From the NCBI RefSeq assembly GCF_032854445.1, contig NC_088306.1, positions 30,103,764-30,167,763 of the forward strand: a stretch of 64,000 bases of DNA, written 5' to 3'. Position numbers and translations under genes: made by a program. Below are positions 50,632 through 62,200 of the stretch, in pieces. Under the pieces are notes generated by a model. That model saw nothing but the letters and a program-made list of their open reading frames with translations. It was not told where the DNA came from and made no database searches. The DNA comes from Liolophura sinensis (Eukaryota; Mollusca; Polyplacophora; Chitonida; Chitonidae). Numbering within the stretch: position 1 is the first letter of the stretch; each line of letters begins with the position of its first letter.

Positions 50632-53400
50632 TTACGCTGACTGGCAACTACGACCATACCAAAACTTTAGTAAACGAAAAAAGGACCTGTGTTCAAACTA
50701 AGGGCGCGTCACTTGGCCTTTTTAGGGATACACTCGAATCCAGGCTAATTTGAGAGTCAAGTTTAAAGAGAGGCACCCTACATAGGACAACCAACGCTGC
50801 CTCGCCCTTGGAGGCTTCTTTGAAAACACAAATTCAAAGAGAGCAAGTCTGGACGTCTCGTTCGACCGGATAAGCACACGTGTCTTTCCCTGTATAGAGC
50901 TCCGTGATATAAGAAAACGTTGTTGTTGTATTGGCATGGTGTTAATATTTCGACATCAAAATGTCCGGTATTACAACTCCATCCCCATCATCTTCATAAG
51001 AGGGCATGTCTCACAGGATAGATGACAATTATTTGAGATATCTGATAATCGCTTCAGTGTTATGGCTTTATTCATCTATCACTATAGTAAAACCTTTAAA
51101 GAGATTGAAAGCACTGCATGGCGCACTGTAAATGATTGGAGGTATGTCAAATAGAAAATGTACCAATATTATACACGGCTGGTATTAAAAGTAATTTTTA
51201 AGTTGTTTTTAGGAAACTTAAAACTTAATTAAAACTTAAAAAAAAACATTTCCCATTGAAAATATGTTCTGTTTAAAAGGCATTTCACTTTGATTTTGGA
51301 TAGTATGTATTAATTTTTCGGAACGTTTGTTTTAATAATTTTTGTAAAAGAACTGCATGTATAAATAATTGTTCAAAATAAATTTTAAGTCACATCATTT
51401 GCAACAGCCTTGAATACCTTTCATTATTTCGCTCTCGGGATATCGCCACGGTTTAGCTGAAAAATTGCGGATAAACTTTTATTCCTTGGGGATAATAAAT
51501 TTATTAGTGGAACAGAACATCCCTTCACACCTAAACTAGACACAGCACGCCAAAGCTTGCCTTTGTGGCTCTGTATTTGTACCATATTGATATTATTATT
51601 ATTATATTCATCAATTTTACAGGCAAGAGTTCCACTCGTCTTTGTTGTTTGTTTCCATAAAGGACGATTTTTAATCAATGAAGAAAAAAAACAACATTGC
51701 TATCTATCGTTCAGCGCGGTTTTGAAGACGATTAAGGTATAGCTGACGCATATCAGCATTAACTTGTCCAGTGTACGTATCCACTTGACCCATCCGTTTT
51801 TATCGCGTCAGTAGCTCTTTAGTAAATGTTGTCCATAACGGTGCAGGATGTCACGGCATCCATATAGGATTTCTGGGGTCTATTTTACTAATCAGCCCCA
51901 ATTTGCGTCAGGTGTAACCTCTATGGCAATACATGCTGAAGAGATAGACGATCACCGTTAGCGCGCTTGACGTAGTTTTGCGACAGCTTTGTCAAGAATG
52001 GTCTAGTGGAGATAAAGGATAAGCCTGAATGTATAGATCATTCATGGTCTGTGATTAGTTTAAAAGCGTCGTATAATTGCCAAGATCAGGCAGAACATGT
52101 ATCAGACAAATACTGGGCGTCAACAATGCCTCTTACTAATTATATCCAACATATTTCCCATACAACATGTTCTCGGGCAACCCTGCTATTTTCCACTGAA
52201 AGACACCGCCAGTTGAATACACGAGCTTTCTTCGCTCTACATATTCTGTACCTGATTTTCGACTGGCTTTTCGACCAGAAGGCAAGCCTGAAACTATGTA
52301 TTAGCTGCATGCTCGATCTGAGCACCTTGTTGCTAGAAATATAACTTTTAATAATGCCAAGGCATAACGTATTAGATGAGAATAAATACAAAAAGATTTA
52401 GAATAAACTTAAGACGGCTGTCACTGAGATAATATATCACTAGGTGAATATATTTTCGTCCACTTTTGAAATCCTTATTAAGTTCTAGTGTTATACAAAC
52501 ATACCAAAGGCGATTGGCTAAAGGCTATATTTCAGTTTAAAGGAAATGATTCTGTTTTAATCAAATCTGTTGGACAATTTTTCTACCGTACTTTGTTCTG
52601 GGTTCACCTTTACCGCTGCCGTTAAGGGAAAAAGAGCTTCCGTTCTGAATTGTCAAAGTCTTCGTCGAACAGATCATTATAACCTGCTATATTTATGAGT
52701 AAAAGTAAAACATAGACTCATTACAGACACGAAATAATGTGTATATACAAACCAAACCTTATTTATAAAATATCGCACGATGTCACGCTCAGTAATTCAT
52801 GTATCTTAGGTGATTCTGATTGATAGTATTAGATTAGATTAATAGGCTCTAGAATTTAATTGACCTGGATTAGGTGATTAGGCCGATAGATGATTTGACC
52901 TGTAACCTTTAATCCCTAGGAATTACCATGATTAATGGATTAATTTATAGCGACACGATGCCCAACAAGGAAATATTAGGACGTAAATTATTTGGACTAA
53001 ATGGGCTCTGTATTTCAGTTTGCTTACACAGTCGAGCAATGCCAGTAGTAGTAATACTGTGTTCGTTGGTAGAGTGCAACGAGAAATCTCAAGGATGCAA
53101 GGGAAAAAAAAAAACAACAGAGGGATGCCCATGACTGTTATTTAGCTGAAACGGCTTCCACAGACAGGTGCCTTTTAATCCAATTCTTTGTGGGACAATC
53201 GAAATATTGGAGTAGCATATAAATCAGCCGGTAAGTTTTCTGTTCATTGTTCCAACATCATATTTATCCGGAAATGACACATATTAACTGACACCAGTAG
53301 AGAAAGAAACATAAAAAGAAACCATACACATGTGACATTCACAGCATTAGGCCTCAAACTCAGTCAGTTGTTGTTAGGTGTATAAAATCAACATCAACAT
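50632..53400. other. Long stretch without a recognisable gene
   Basis: The longest open frame (52006-52344, 112 codons) and its antisense counterpart show no family features and no splice sites. No SINE, array or RNA gene was found. Sequence is AT-rich. Confidence 0.45.
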
Positions 53401-53404
53401 CTGA

Positions 53405-53848
53405 GTTTAAGTGTTTATGAGTAGCTCAGAACATGTAGCACATCTGAAATCCAGTGCTTATGACAGCTTAGCACATGTAGCCCATATGAATCGCAGTGTT
53501 TGTGATAGCTAAGTACATGTAGCACATCTAAATCCAAGTGCTTATGATAACTTAGTACATGTAGCACATCTGAATCCCGGTGTTTATGATAGCTTAGTAC
53601 ATGTAGCACATCTGAATCCCGGTGCTTATAATAGCTTAGTACATGTAACAGATCTGAAACCCTGTGCTTATGATAGCTTAGTAAATGTAGCACATCTAAA
53701 TCCCAGTGCTTATGATAGCTTATTACATGTAGAAGATCTGAGTCCCGGTGCTTATGACAGCTTAGTAAATGTAGCACATCTGAATCCCAGTGCTTATAAT
53801 AGCTTAGAACATGTAGCACATCTGCATCCCAGTGCTTAAGATAGAGCA
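53405..53848 (+). repeat. 42-bp minisatellite, ~10 copies
   Basis: Unit CTTAGTACATGTAGCACATC plus TGAATCCCAGTGCTTATGATAG. Minus-strand frames through it (repeating LSYHKHWDSDVLHV, 14 codons) result from unit length divisible by three. Confidence 0.95.
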
Positions 53849-54808
53849 AGTTACAGACAAAATCACATGTTATATTATATATTGTCATATAGATATATCA
53901 CGTTATACTTCAAACAGGGGCGTTGGTAAACCATTTGCTCATCTCTATGCAATATTAGTAACCAATGGCCTGTGTTGTCGTCAATTGTATATGTTTGTGC
54001 ACCATGTTAGTAACCATTACCTAGGTGAATAAGATCCGCTGCCTAACACAGCCTATAGTGAACCAGGTCTCGGCCGCTTTTGGAATAAAACACCAATCAA
54101 ATTGGGTTTTCGAGGGCTGGTATCCGTATGCAAATAAAGTTGCGTGTGTAAACAGTGTCGGGTGTCTAGATAAATGAATTTGTCTTGGAGACAAAGGGAC
54201 ACAGACCCAACCCTCCCATAGAAACGGTTATAAAGGTAGCGTTGGGGTGTTTTAGGCACACACGGGAGGATTTCGGACGGGCACAATTACGAGCTGCTGT
54301 AGTAAATAACAGCATCCAGTAAATTAAGGTAAGACCAGTGTCCATTGCTTCCATTACTGTTATTAGCTAGCATTAAATAATTTCCTTACTTCTTTATTGC
54401 TTTTAGCGCCTTGCTCAAGATCCCCCCTCCCTCCCCCCTTATACGATGGCTGCCAGCTTTACGGCTAGAAGAAACGAGCGGTAACATTTTGAGCAATAGA
54501 AGAACGTGGGAACTTTAAAATGTCGTTGTCTTTTTTGAGTGAGGATATGTTTTTATCCAAGTGGTGGATTTCCCCCTTTTTGAAAGCGCCTGGGAAATGG
54601 TTGTAAAGATAAACCCGCTTTATTACTAAGTGTTTTTCACATTATCCGGTCTCACTGGACATATTGCGCTTGCTGACCATGTCTAAATCTTACAGTCATA
54701 GAAGTCACATATAAACGCACCTGCAGGTGCACAAATAAAGGTGCTGGGAAATGTGTATTGCTGTGTCTTGAGTGAACAATGCCACCGACGGCCTTGTATG
54801 CATTCGTG
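53849..54808. other. No gene; degenerate SINE-A traces
   Basis: Possible SINE-A fragments lie at 54080-54105 (GGAATAAAACACCAATCAAA, + strand) and 54430-54480 (TTATACGATGGCTGCCAGCT, - strand). Nothing else is supported. Confidence 0.5.
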
Positions 54809-54915
54809 GAGAGGAAAAGTACATCACACGTAGTCAATTTATATTCAGATGTCTTTCATCAATTACAAAAAAAAAACTACTAGGGATATCGTGATATATT
54901 TTGGCAAGGGATATA
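54809..54915 (+). repeat. Source or sister copy of a 105-bp segment also at 56511-56620
   Basis: TGGAGAGGAAAAGTACATCA, CACGTAGTCAATTTATATTC, CAGATGTCTTTCATCAATTA and CTACTAGGGATATCGTGATA recur almost unchanged at 56511-56620, inside an unrelated 42-bp minisatellite. Confidence 0.9.
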
Positions 54916-55370
54916 TATTTCACTTGATGGCTAGTTTTAATTGCAATGCTGACTTCTCCGACGGCAGTCAAGGTTGTATGGTAAACCCAAGTATATCTAA
55001 CGAACAATCTGACTTAATTAGACGTGATAAAAGCGTACATGTGTGCCTCAAATAAAAGAGTTGTTTTCTCCAGGCACACAGAATGTATTAGGTGGAAAAT
55101 TCTTATGTATAGGTAAAGAGTATACTTATAAGAGTAGGTAAGGTGTAAGAGTGAAATAATTAAATAAATAAGTAAATCATATAAGCGGCAACAGAGAACA
55201 GAAACACTTTAATTGATCATTTGCTTTTTTTATTACGAACACATTCCGGAAGAGCATTTTTTTCTAAGGTTGATATTTAACATAATTTTTTTCCAAACAT
55301 TTTTACATTATACTGAGCACCTAAATGCAATAAAATTTATTGGAAAAAGCCTTAGAAAAATAAGGGAAAT
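54916..55370. other. No recognisable feature
   Basis: AT-rich single-copy spacer. Confidence 0.4.
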
Positions 55371-55372
55371 TG

Positions 55373-55407
55373 ATGTGACGTCACATGTCTTGGATGTGAC
55401 GTCACAT
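55373..55407 (+). promoter_or_regulatory. Two full cAMP-response-element palindromes, 21 bp apart
   Basis: ATGTGACGTCACAT occurs at 55373-55386 and again at 55394-55407, each containing the consensus CRE TGACGTCA (55376-55383, 55397-55404). They lie within a 21-bp direct repeat (GATGTGACGTCACATG plus YCTTG). The spacing puts both sites on the same face of the helix. No gene start is identified nearby. Confidence 0.6.
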
Positions 55408-55409
55408 GC

Positions 55410-56370
55410 CTTGGATGTGGTACAAGAAGGCGTCCGTATTTTATCGCACTATAAATGCCTTTTCACAACACAGCAGAGGCTCTAAAAAAAGTTTGTGAAA
55501 ATAGTTTTGATGACAGTCTGGCCTGGCTCCTTCAATGACACACCGCTTGTGTTGATTTTAAGGTCGTATCCGACTCAGAGTAATCTGCACTGGAACTTAT
55601 TACCGCAGATTTGCCGATCGGATATAGCCAAGAAGCCTCGAGCGATATGCATCCGGGATGGGCCTTCAGAAAAGTAATAAATACAGGTTTATGGTGATTA
55701 GTCTTAATTTCCAACATAGGACCAGGGTTGTGACTTGTGTTTTATTATTAGGTTTTCAACAGTGTGTTTGCCTTGATTATTGTGGAAGAACACGCTCTTC
55801 CATAATTTCAATTTATAGATGTTTGATTTGCTATTTATGTGCGTTTTGTGCAAAACAAAAATCTCAGGAAAACTGTCAGCTAACAATTAAGAACTGTACG
55901 ACATTGTAAACGTTGTTTTTGTAGTCTTTTTGTATGCTAGTGTGCAATGCGCCTTCGTGTGTGTAGCACGTTAAAGCCCTCGGTCACAGTTACAATACGG
56001 ACTACCGCTCCGTGTCGTCCTGTGATAAGTTGCCTGACTGGACGCATGAGGTATGCATCCACTATTCTAGCCGCGAAGCTCTCACAGCCTGGCAAGCGAC
56101 ACTTAGTAAGAAACTTGACCGCCTTTAAAAGTACACCCGCAGGTAATCGTTTAGTGTTCTTGAAAGTCGTGCCTAGTTGACCTAGGAATCTAATATGCGC
56201 TGTGTTTCTCAAAACTTAACCCACAAAGATGCCATTGGCTCCAAGCCAATGAAAATATCAAGAAAAGCGGACCCGAGTGGTGATGATTATGCAATTTCTC
56301 ACTGATCTGAGCTGAGAACAACATCTGAGGCCCACTTATTTGACAATGTAGAAAGTATTGTGCCATCACA
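55410..56370. other. No gene recognised
   Basis: Overlapping short frames on both strands at 55940-56210 have no family features. No repeats are seen. Confidence 0.4.
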
Positions 56371-56412
56371 TATTTATTTATTTATTTGATTGTTGTTTAA
56401 CATAATTTTCGA
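56370..56412 (-). mobile_element. SINE-A tail fragment
   Basis: TATTTATTTATTTATTTGAT, TGTTGTTTAACATAATTTTC resemble the reverse-strand SINE-A 3' end only. Confidence 0.55.
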
Positions 56413-56421
56413 GAAAATCTA

Positions 56422-57452
56422 ACCTTGTCGGGTGGCAAATCAATCGTCAACACCGACTGTGACTTGGTCGGGTGGCAAATCAACTGTCAACATCGACTGT
56501 GATCTTGCTCTGGAGAGGAAAAGTACATCACACGTAGTCAACTTATATTCAGATGTCTTTCATCAATTACAAAAAAAACTACTGGGGGTATCGTGATATT
56601 TTTTGGCAATATATTTTTTGCCCATATTTTTTAACACCGACTGTGATCTGGTCGGGTGGCAAATCAATTGTTATCACCCACTGTGACCTTGATCGTGCTG
56701 GAAGCCCATATTGTCAACACCGACTGTGACCTGGTCGGGTGGCAAATCAATTGTCAACACCGACTGTGACCTATATTTTCAAAACTTAATGTGACCTGGT
56801 CGAGTGGCAAACCTGTATTGTCCACACTAAATGTGACCTATATTTTCAACATTTGAAGTGACCTGGTGGGGTTGCAAACCTGTATTGTCAACAGTTATTG
56901 TGATCTGGTCGGGTGGCAAACATGGATTGTCAACACTTATTGTGTGTCAACGCTTATTGTGTGTATTATCAACGCTTATTGTGTGTTGTGTGGCAAACCT
57001 GTATTGTCAACACTTATTGTGACCTGCTCGGGTGGCAAACCTACATTGTCAACAGTTATTGCGACCTGGTATGATGGTAAACATGTATTGTCGACACTTA
57101 ATATGACCTGGTTGGGAGGCAAACCTGTATTGTAAACAGTTATTGTGACCTGATTGGGTGGAAAACCTGTATTGTCGACACCTAATGTGACCAGGTTTGA
57201 TGGCAAACCTGTATTGTAAACAGCTATTGCCACCTGATCGGGTGGCAGACCTGCATTGTCAACACTTATGGTGACAAATCTGTATTGTCAACGCATGCTG
57301 TGACCTGGTGGGGTGGCAAACCTGCATTGTCAACACTTATTGTGACCTGGTTGGGTGGCAAACCTGTATTGTCAACACTAAATGAGACCTGATCGGGTGG
57401 CAAACCTGTATTGTTAACACTTATTGTGACCTGGTTGGGTGGCACACTTGTG
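56422..57452 (+). repeat. 42-bp minisatellite, interrupted by the 105-bp segment
   Basis: Unit GGTCGGGTGGCAAACCTGTA plus TTGTCAACACTTATTGTGACCT, about 22 diverged copies on either side of the insert at 56511-56635. Two sub-families are visible: units with CAAATCAA..CACCGACTG on the left and units with CAAACCTGTA..CACTTATTG on the right. Confidence 0.95.
56511..56620 (+). repeat. 105-bp segment duplicated from (or shared with) 54809-54915, inside a minisatellite
   Basis: Near-identical to 54809-54915 in the same orientation, 1.7 kb away, with array units on both sides. No target duplication or terminal repeat is evident. Confidence 0.9.
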
Positions 57453-57582
57453 ACCCCATATAACAAGGTAGAATTCGTGTATGTGGTAAACGACATCTTG
57501 ACCTTAAATTAAGATTTTAATGTCAGAAAATCCATTATACATCAGATGATTAAAGTGTTTTTATTGTTGTTCTTATTTACAG

Positions 57583-57643
57583 ATGGTGTCCATACGTCTA
57601 ATTCTGATCCTTGTTGGTCAGGTATACTTGGTACAAGCTGGAA
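57583..57643 (+). CDS. Signal-peptide exon, possibly an alternative first coding exon of the cysteine-rich gene
   Basis: ATG directly after an acceptor-like TTCTTATTTACAG encodes MVSIRLILILVGQVYLVQAG, a convincing secretion signal with a hydrophobic core and small residues at its end. It is followed by a consensus donor GTAAGT in phase 1. Phase 1 matches the acceptors at 59609 and 63458, so it could replace exon 59021-59216 as the first coding exon. It could instead belong to a separate gene whose other exons I cannot see. Coding status rests on the signal peptide and donor only. Confidence 0.45.
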
Positions 57644-58910
57644 GTAAGTACTCGGATTATGTCTCATTCAAAGCATTTACCTAGGCGCTAAACATCGATC
57701 AACACAAATCCGATCGATTATAAATATCAGTCTCGTGTACGTGAGTTGAACAAAATCGTTAATAGAGTTCATAAATTTTATAAACCAGGTCAAAATTTTC
57801 AATCATTTTAACACTTTAAATGGTAGAGCTATGAGCCTGACAAATGTGAATGTCAGTAAATACAAGAAATTTGATTTGATTAGGGAATGTGGAATTTTCG
57901 CTAAAAATCCCCAAAACCAGTTTAGTATCTTTAAATACGAATAGTGATCATCCATAGGACTTTAGTGTCTACACAATGTAGTATCATTACTTGTAATTCA
58001 TTATGTTGTCTATCAGTGAGTCTGGTGAAAAAACGTGTAAAATTTAATAAACCATTGGCGAACGGGTTCAAGCTGGATACATCACACCAAAGCAATATTG
58101 CTCAAACATGCTTTTTTACTTACTACAAACTTTTCAAACGATTAACATTATACCATATCATCATTTAGCTCCAGTCTGTATATTGACTTTTCGCATCTGC
58201 TCACTTTAAAGGCCCGAGGCCTGCTGGCGTGGTGAATTCAAGGGAGATAACTATATATACATGCCCTGTATTTTCTTTTGAATCAGAATGGCCTCCCTTG
58301 ATAGCAAAGGGGTGTGTTGCTGCCACAAACAGCAGTTCTGAAGCCATATTACTATTGATTTCACAGCACGTATCAAAACAGTTTAATGAGGTCACCTGAA
58401 TAATTAAGGACCAATATGTGAAGACATCGTGCGCATTGATTCAGGACAGCCGAATTTTCATTCTGGTGGCATTGTCATGATAGTGAACGAAACAAGCTCT
58501 GAGTATAAGGCATGGTGTAATATACAGTTGTACACAAGAGGGGATACAAAATGTCTGAAGGCGGACAATCCTAGGCTCTCAACCCTAGACCCTAGACCAA
58601 AGACCCAAGACCCTATACCCTAGGTTCTATTCCCGTTCTCACAGCTACGACCACGGCTTGAAGTCATGCCAGGTATTCTATATTCCTCCATCTGCAAAAG
58701 TAATCACGGTCATACATGGGGTTCACTGTCCACTAGCTCTAGCGTTAACCGAAATCAAATAAATAAGTAAAATAAATATGAAATAAACAAAGAAGCAAAT
58801 AAAGACAATCAATCAAGCAATCGATCAAACAACGAACAACCATCTTGTTAAAAGACGTTTGCAACTGTTTGTCAGACGTTTTATGCTAGGTTGTTAACAG
58901 CAAGGTAAAC
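57644..58910. other. Intergenic or intronic stretch, no feature recognised
   Basis: Contains a degenerate CCCTAGA-type heptamer run at 58575-58622. No exon with splice sites was found. Confidence 0.45.
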
Positions 58911-58915
58911 TGACG

Positions 58916-59009
58916 TATAAAAAACGACACCAGAGACGACTTCTATTCCGCACACTACACTAAACTCAAGATGAGAATAAAAACAATAACATTAATAGAT
59001 GCATCGTAA
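58916..59009 (+). promoter_or_regulatory. TATA box and leader with short uORF, cysteine-rich secreted gene
   Basis: TATAAAAAA lies at 58916-58924. A start about 30 bp on, near TTCTATTCCGCACACTAC (58941-58958), would give a short leader. An ATG at 58971 opens a 12-codon frame that stops at 59009, twelve bases before the presumed main start in GACAACATGG at 59021. Confidence 0.6.
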
Positions 59010-59020
59010 TTAGAGACAAC

Positions 59021-59216
59021 ATGGTTGCATTGGCACTCGTTGTCAACCTCTTTGTTGTAGCTGTGAAATTTGGTAATGCGTGCTCCGTGACCTCCGACTG
59101 CGAAGACAACAAGTCACTCGAATGTCTTTTTCCTTATGTTAACTGCGACAAAGGAATCTGTGTTTGCCCTAAGGGGCATACATATGAAACAGATGGCTGT
59201 AAGGCAACGCAAGCAG
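59021..59216 (+). CDS. Cysteine-rich gene exon 1 (signal peptide and first module)
   Basis: Start in a good context (AACATGG). Donor GTGAGA at 59217, phase 1. Reading through the donor stays open to 59560 because of the following repeat; that extension is treated as intron. Confidence 0.75.
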
Positions 59217-62200
59217 GTGAGACTGTTTTTTTTTCTATCACTATCATATTCATTTTCCTCAGTGTCCTCATCCTTATCATCATCACTATCATCCTCATTA
59301 TGGTAAATGTCATTATCATCATTGCGATCAGTGTCCTCATCATTATGATCAGTACCCTCATCATTAGGATCCTCATTATGACCAGTGTCATCCTCATTAG
59401 GATCAGTGTCCTCATCATTATCATCAGTATCCTCATCATTATGACCAATGCCATCATCACTATAATCAGTGTCATCCTCATTATGACCAGTGTCATCCTC
59501 ATTATGATCAGTGTCATCCTCATTATGATCAGTCAAAAATCATTAGTAGAAGTAGATTAACGTCTAGAACTCGTGTACTTAAACCTGGCTTTGTCTTGAT
59601 TTTTGTAGATCTGTTCGTGGGTGATGATTGTACCGCCTTGGACAGTTCCCGGATTAAAGCTTGGAACGCCGAATGTTCAGGCACAAAGGTTACATGTAAA
59701 TCTTCTTCCACAAAAGTGGACAACTCCTTCTGTAGAGGAACCACGGATAAGCTTAGAGGAGAGGAGTGTCCGAATATTTTCGACATGTGCTACAAATATA
59801 AGGGTGAGCATTAACCTGTGAGAAATCTGCAAATCTAAACCTTTACTTATCGCATTGTTAAAATGACAAAGTCCCAAACTGAAAACTATAGGACATTCAA
59901 AACATCCAAGAAAGTAAGACAGGGAGCTTGTTATCTAGCCTTTGCCGCTAGGAAAATTTATATCTGGCCTTTGGTGACACATGCGGCCTGGGAGATTGTT
60001 GTCTGGCCTATTTAACACATGCGGCCAGGAGTTTGTTGTCGCAAATAAATGACACTTGCCGCCAGGGAGCTTGTTGTCGGGCCTTTTTATCTGGGGTTTG
60101 GTGACACATGTGGCCAAGGAATTTACTATTGGGCCTTTGGTGGCACATGCGGATAGGGAATTTGTTATCTGTCCTTTGGTGACAAATGTGGCCAAGGAAC
60201 TTTTTATCTTTGTTTGGTGGCATATGTGGCCAAGAGACTTGTTATTGGGCATTTGGTGACACATGTGGCCAGAGAACTTCTTACTGCGCCTTTGGTGACA
60301 CATGTCACCAGGGAACTTTTATCTAGGCTTTGGTGACACATAAGGTCAAGGAACTTGTTATTGGGCCTTTGGTGACACATGTGGCCAGGGAACCTGTTAT
60401 CTGTCCTTTAGTCAATCAAGTGGCCAGGGAACTTGTTATCTGTCCTTTAGTTACTCAAGTGGCCAGGGAACTTGTTATCTGTCTTTTGGTGACACATCTA
60501 GCCAGGGAACTTCCTATCTGTCTTTTAGTGACACATGTGGACAGGCAATTTCTTATCTCTCCTTTGGTGACACATGTTACCAGGGAGAATGTTATCGGGC
60601 CTGTCGTTGACAAATGCTGCTAGGGAAGTTGGTATCTGGCCTAGGTGACACATGCGGCCAGTGAACTTGTCATTTTGGTCTTTCCTGACACATGCAGCAA
60701 TGGAATTTCTTATCTGTCGTTTTGTGACACATGTGACCAGGAAGCTTGTTATCGGGCCTTTGGTGACACATGCGGCCATTGAACTTCTTATCTGCCATAT
60801 GGTGACAAATGTGGCCAGTGAACTAGTTATCTGGCCTTTGGTCACACATGCGGCCAGTGAACTTATCATTTTAATGTTTGGTGACACATGTGGCCAGGGA
60901 ATTTGTTATCTGTCGTTTTGTGACACATGTGGCCAGGAAGCTTGTTATCGGGCCTTTGGTGACACATGCGGCCATTGAACTTCTTATCTGCCATATGGTG
61001 ACACGTGTGGCAAGTGACCTAGTTATCTGGCCTTTAGTGACACATGCTGAAAGGGAATTTCTTATCTGTCGTTTTGTGACACATGTGACCAGGAAGCTTG
61101 TTATCGGGCCTTTGGTGACACATGCGGCCATTGAACTTCTTATCTGCCATATGGTGACAAATGTGGCCAGTGAACTAGTTATCTGGCCTTTGGTCACACA
61201 TGCGGCCAGTGAACTTATCATTTTAATGTTTGGTGACACATGTGGCCAGGGAATTTGTTATCTGTCGTTTTGATGACACATGCGGCCAGGGAACTTCTTA
61301 TCTGCCATATGGTGACACATGTGGCAAGTGACCTAGTTATCTGCCCTTTAGTGACACATGCTGAAAGGGAATTTGTTATATGCCGCTTTGTGACACATGT
61401 GGCAAGGAAGCTTGTTATCGGGCCTTTGGTGACACATGCGGCCATTGAACTTCTTATCTGCCATATGGTGACAAATGTGGCCAGTGAACTAGTTATCTGG
61501 CCTTTGGTCACACATGCGGCCAGTGAACTTATCATTTTAATGTTTGGTGACACATGTGGCCAGGGAATTTGTTATCTGTCGTTTTGTGACACATGTGGCC
61601 AGGAAGCTTGTTATCGGGCCTTTGGTGACACATGCGGCCATTGAACTTCTTATCTGCCATATGGTGACACGTGTGGCAAGTGACCTAGTTATCTGGCCTT
61701 TAGTGACACATGCTGAAAGGGAATTTCTTATCTGTCGTTTTGTGACACATGTGACCAGGAAGCTTGTTATCGGGCCTTTGGTGACACATGCGGCCATTGA
61801 ACTTCTTATCTGCCATATGGTGACAAATGTGGCCAGTGAACTAGTTATCTGGCCTTTGGTCACACATGCGGCCAGTGAACTTATCATTTTAATGTTTGGT
61901 GACACATGTGGCCAGGGAATTTGTTATCTGTCGTTTTGATGACACATGCGGCCAGGGAACTTCTTATCTGCCATATGGTGACACATGTGGCAAGTGACCT
62001 AGTTATCTGCCCTTTAGTGACACATGCTGAAAGGGAATTTGTTATATGCCGCTTTGTGACACATGTGGCCAGGAAGCTTGTTATCGGGCCTTTGGTGACA
62101 CATGCGGCCATTGAACTTCTTATCTGCCATATGGTGACACATGTGGCAAGTGACCTAGTTATCTGCCCTTTAGTGACACATGCTGAAAGGGAATTTGTTA

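Noticed and set aside
52006-52344. 112-codon frame in a long gene-free stretch
   Set aside because: No recognisable motif, no splice sites, and the antisense strand is equally open.
53415-53888. 157-codon minus-strand frame with His/Asp repeats
   Set aside because: Generated by the 42-bp array; unit length divisible by three.
58575-58622. Telomere-like CCCTAGA repeats
   Set aside because: Too short and irregular, and not the TTAGGG type expected in most animals.
59114-59536. Asp/Asn-rich minus-strand frame resembling an acidic calcium-binding protein
   Set aside because: Antisense of a signal-peptide exon and its ATC-rich intron repeat; composition only.
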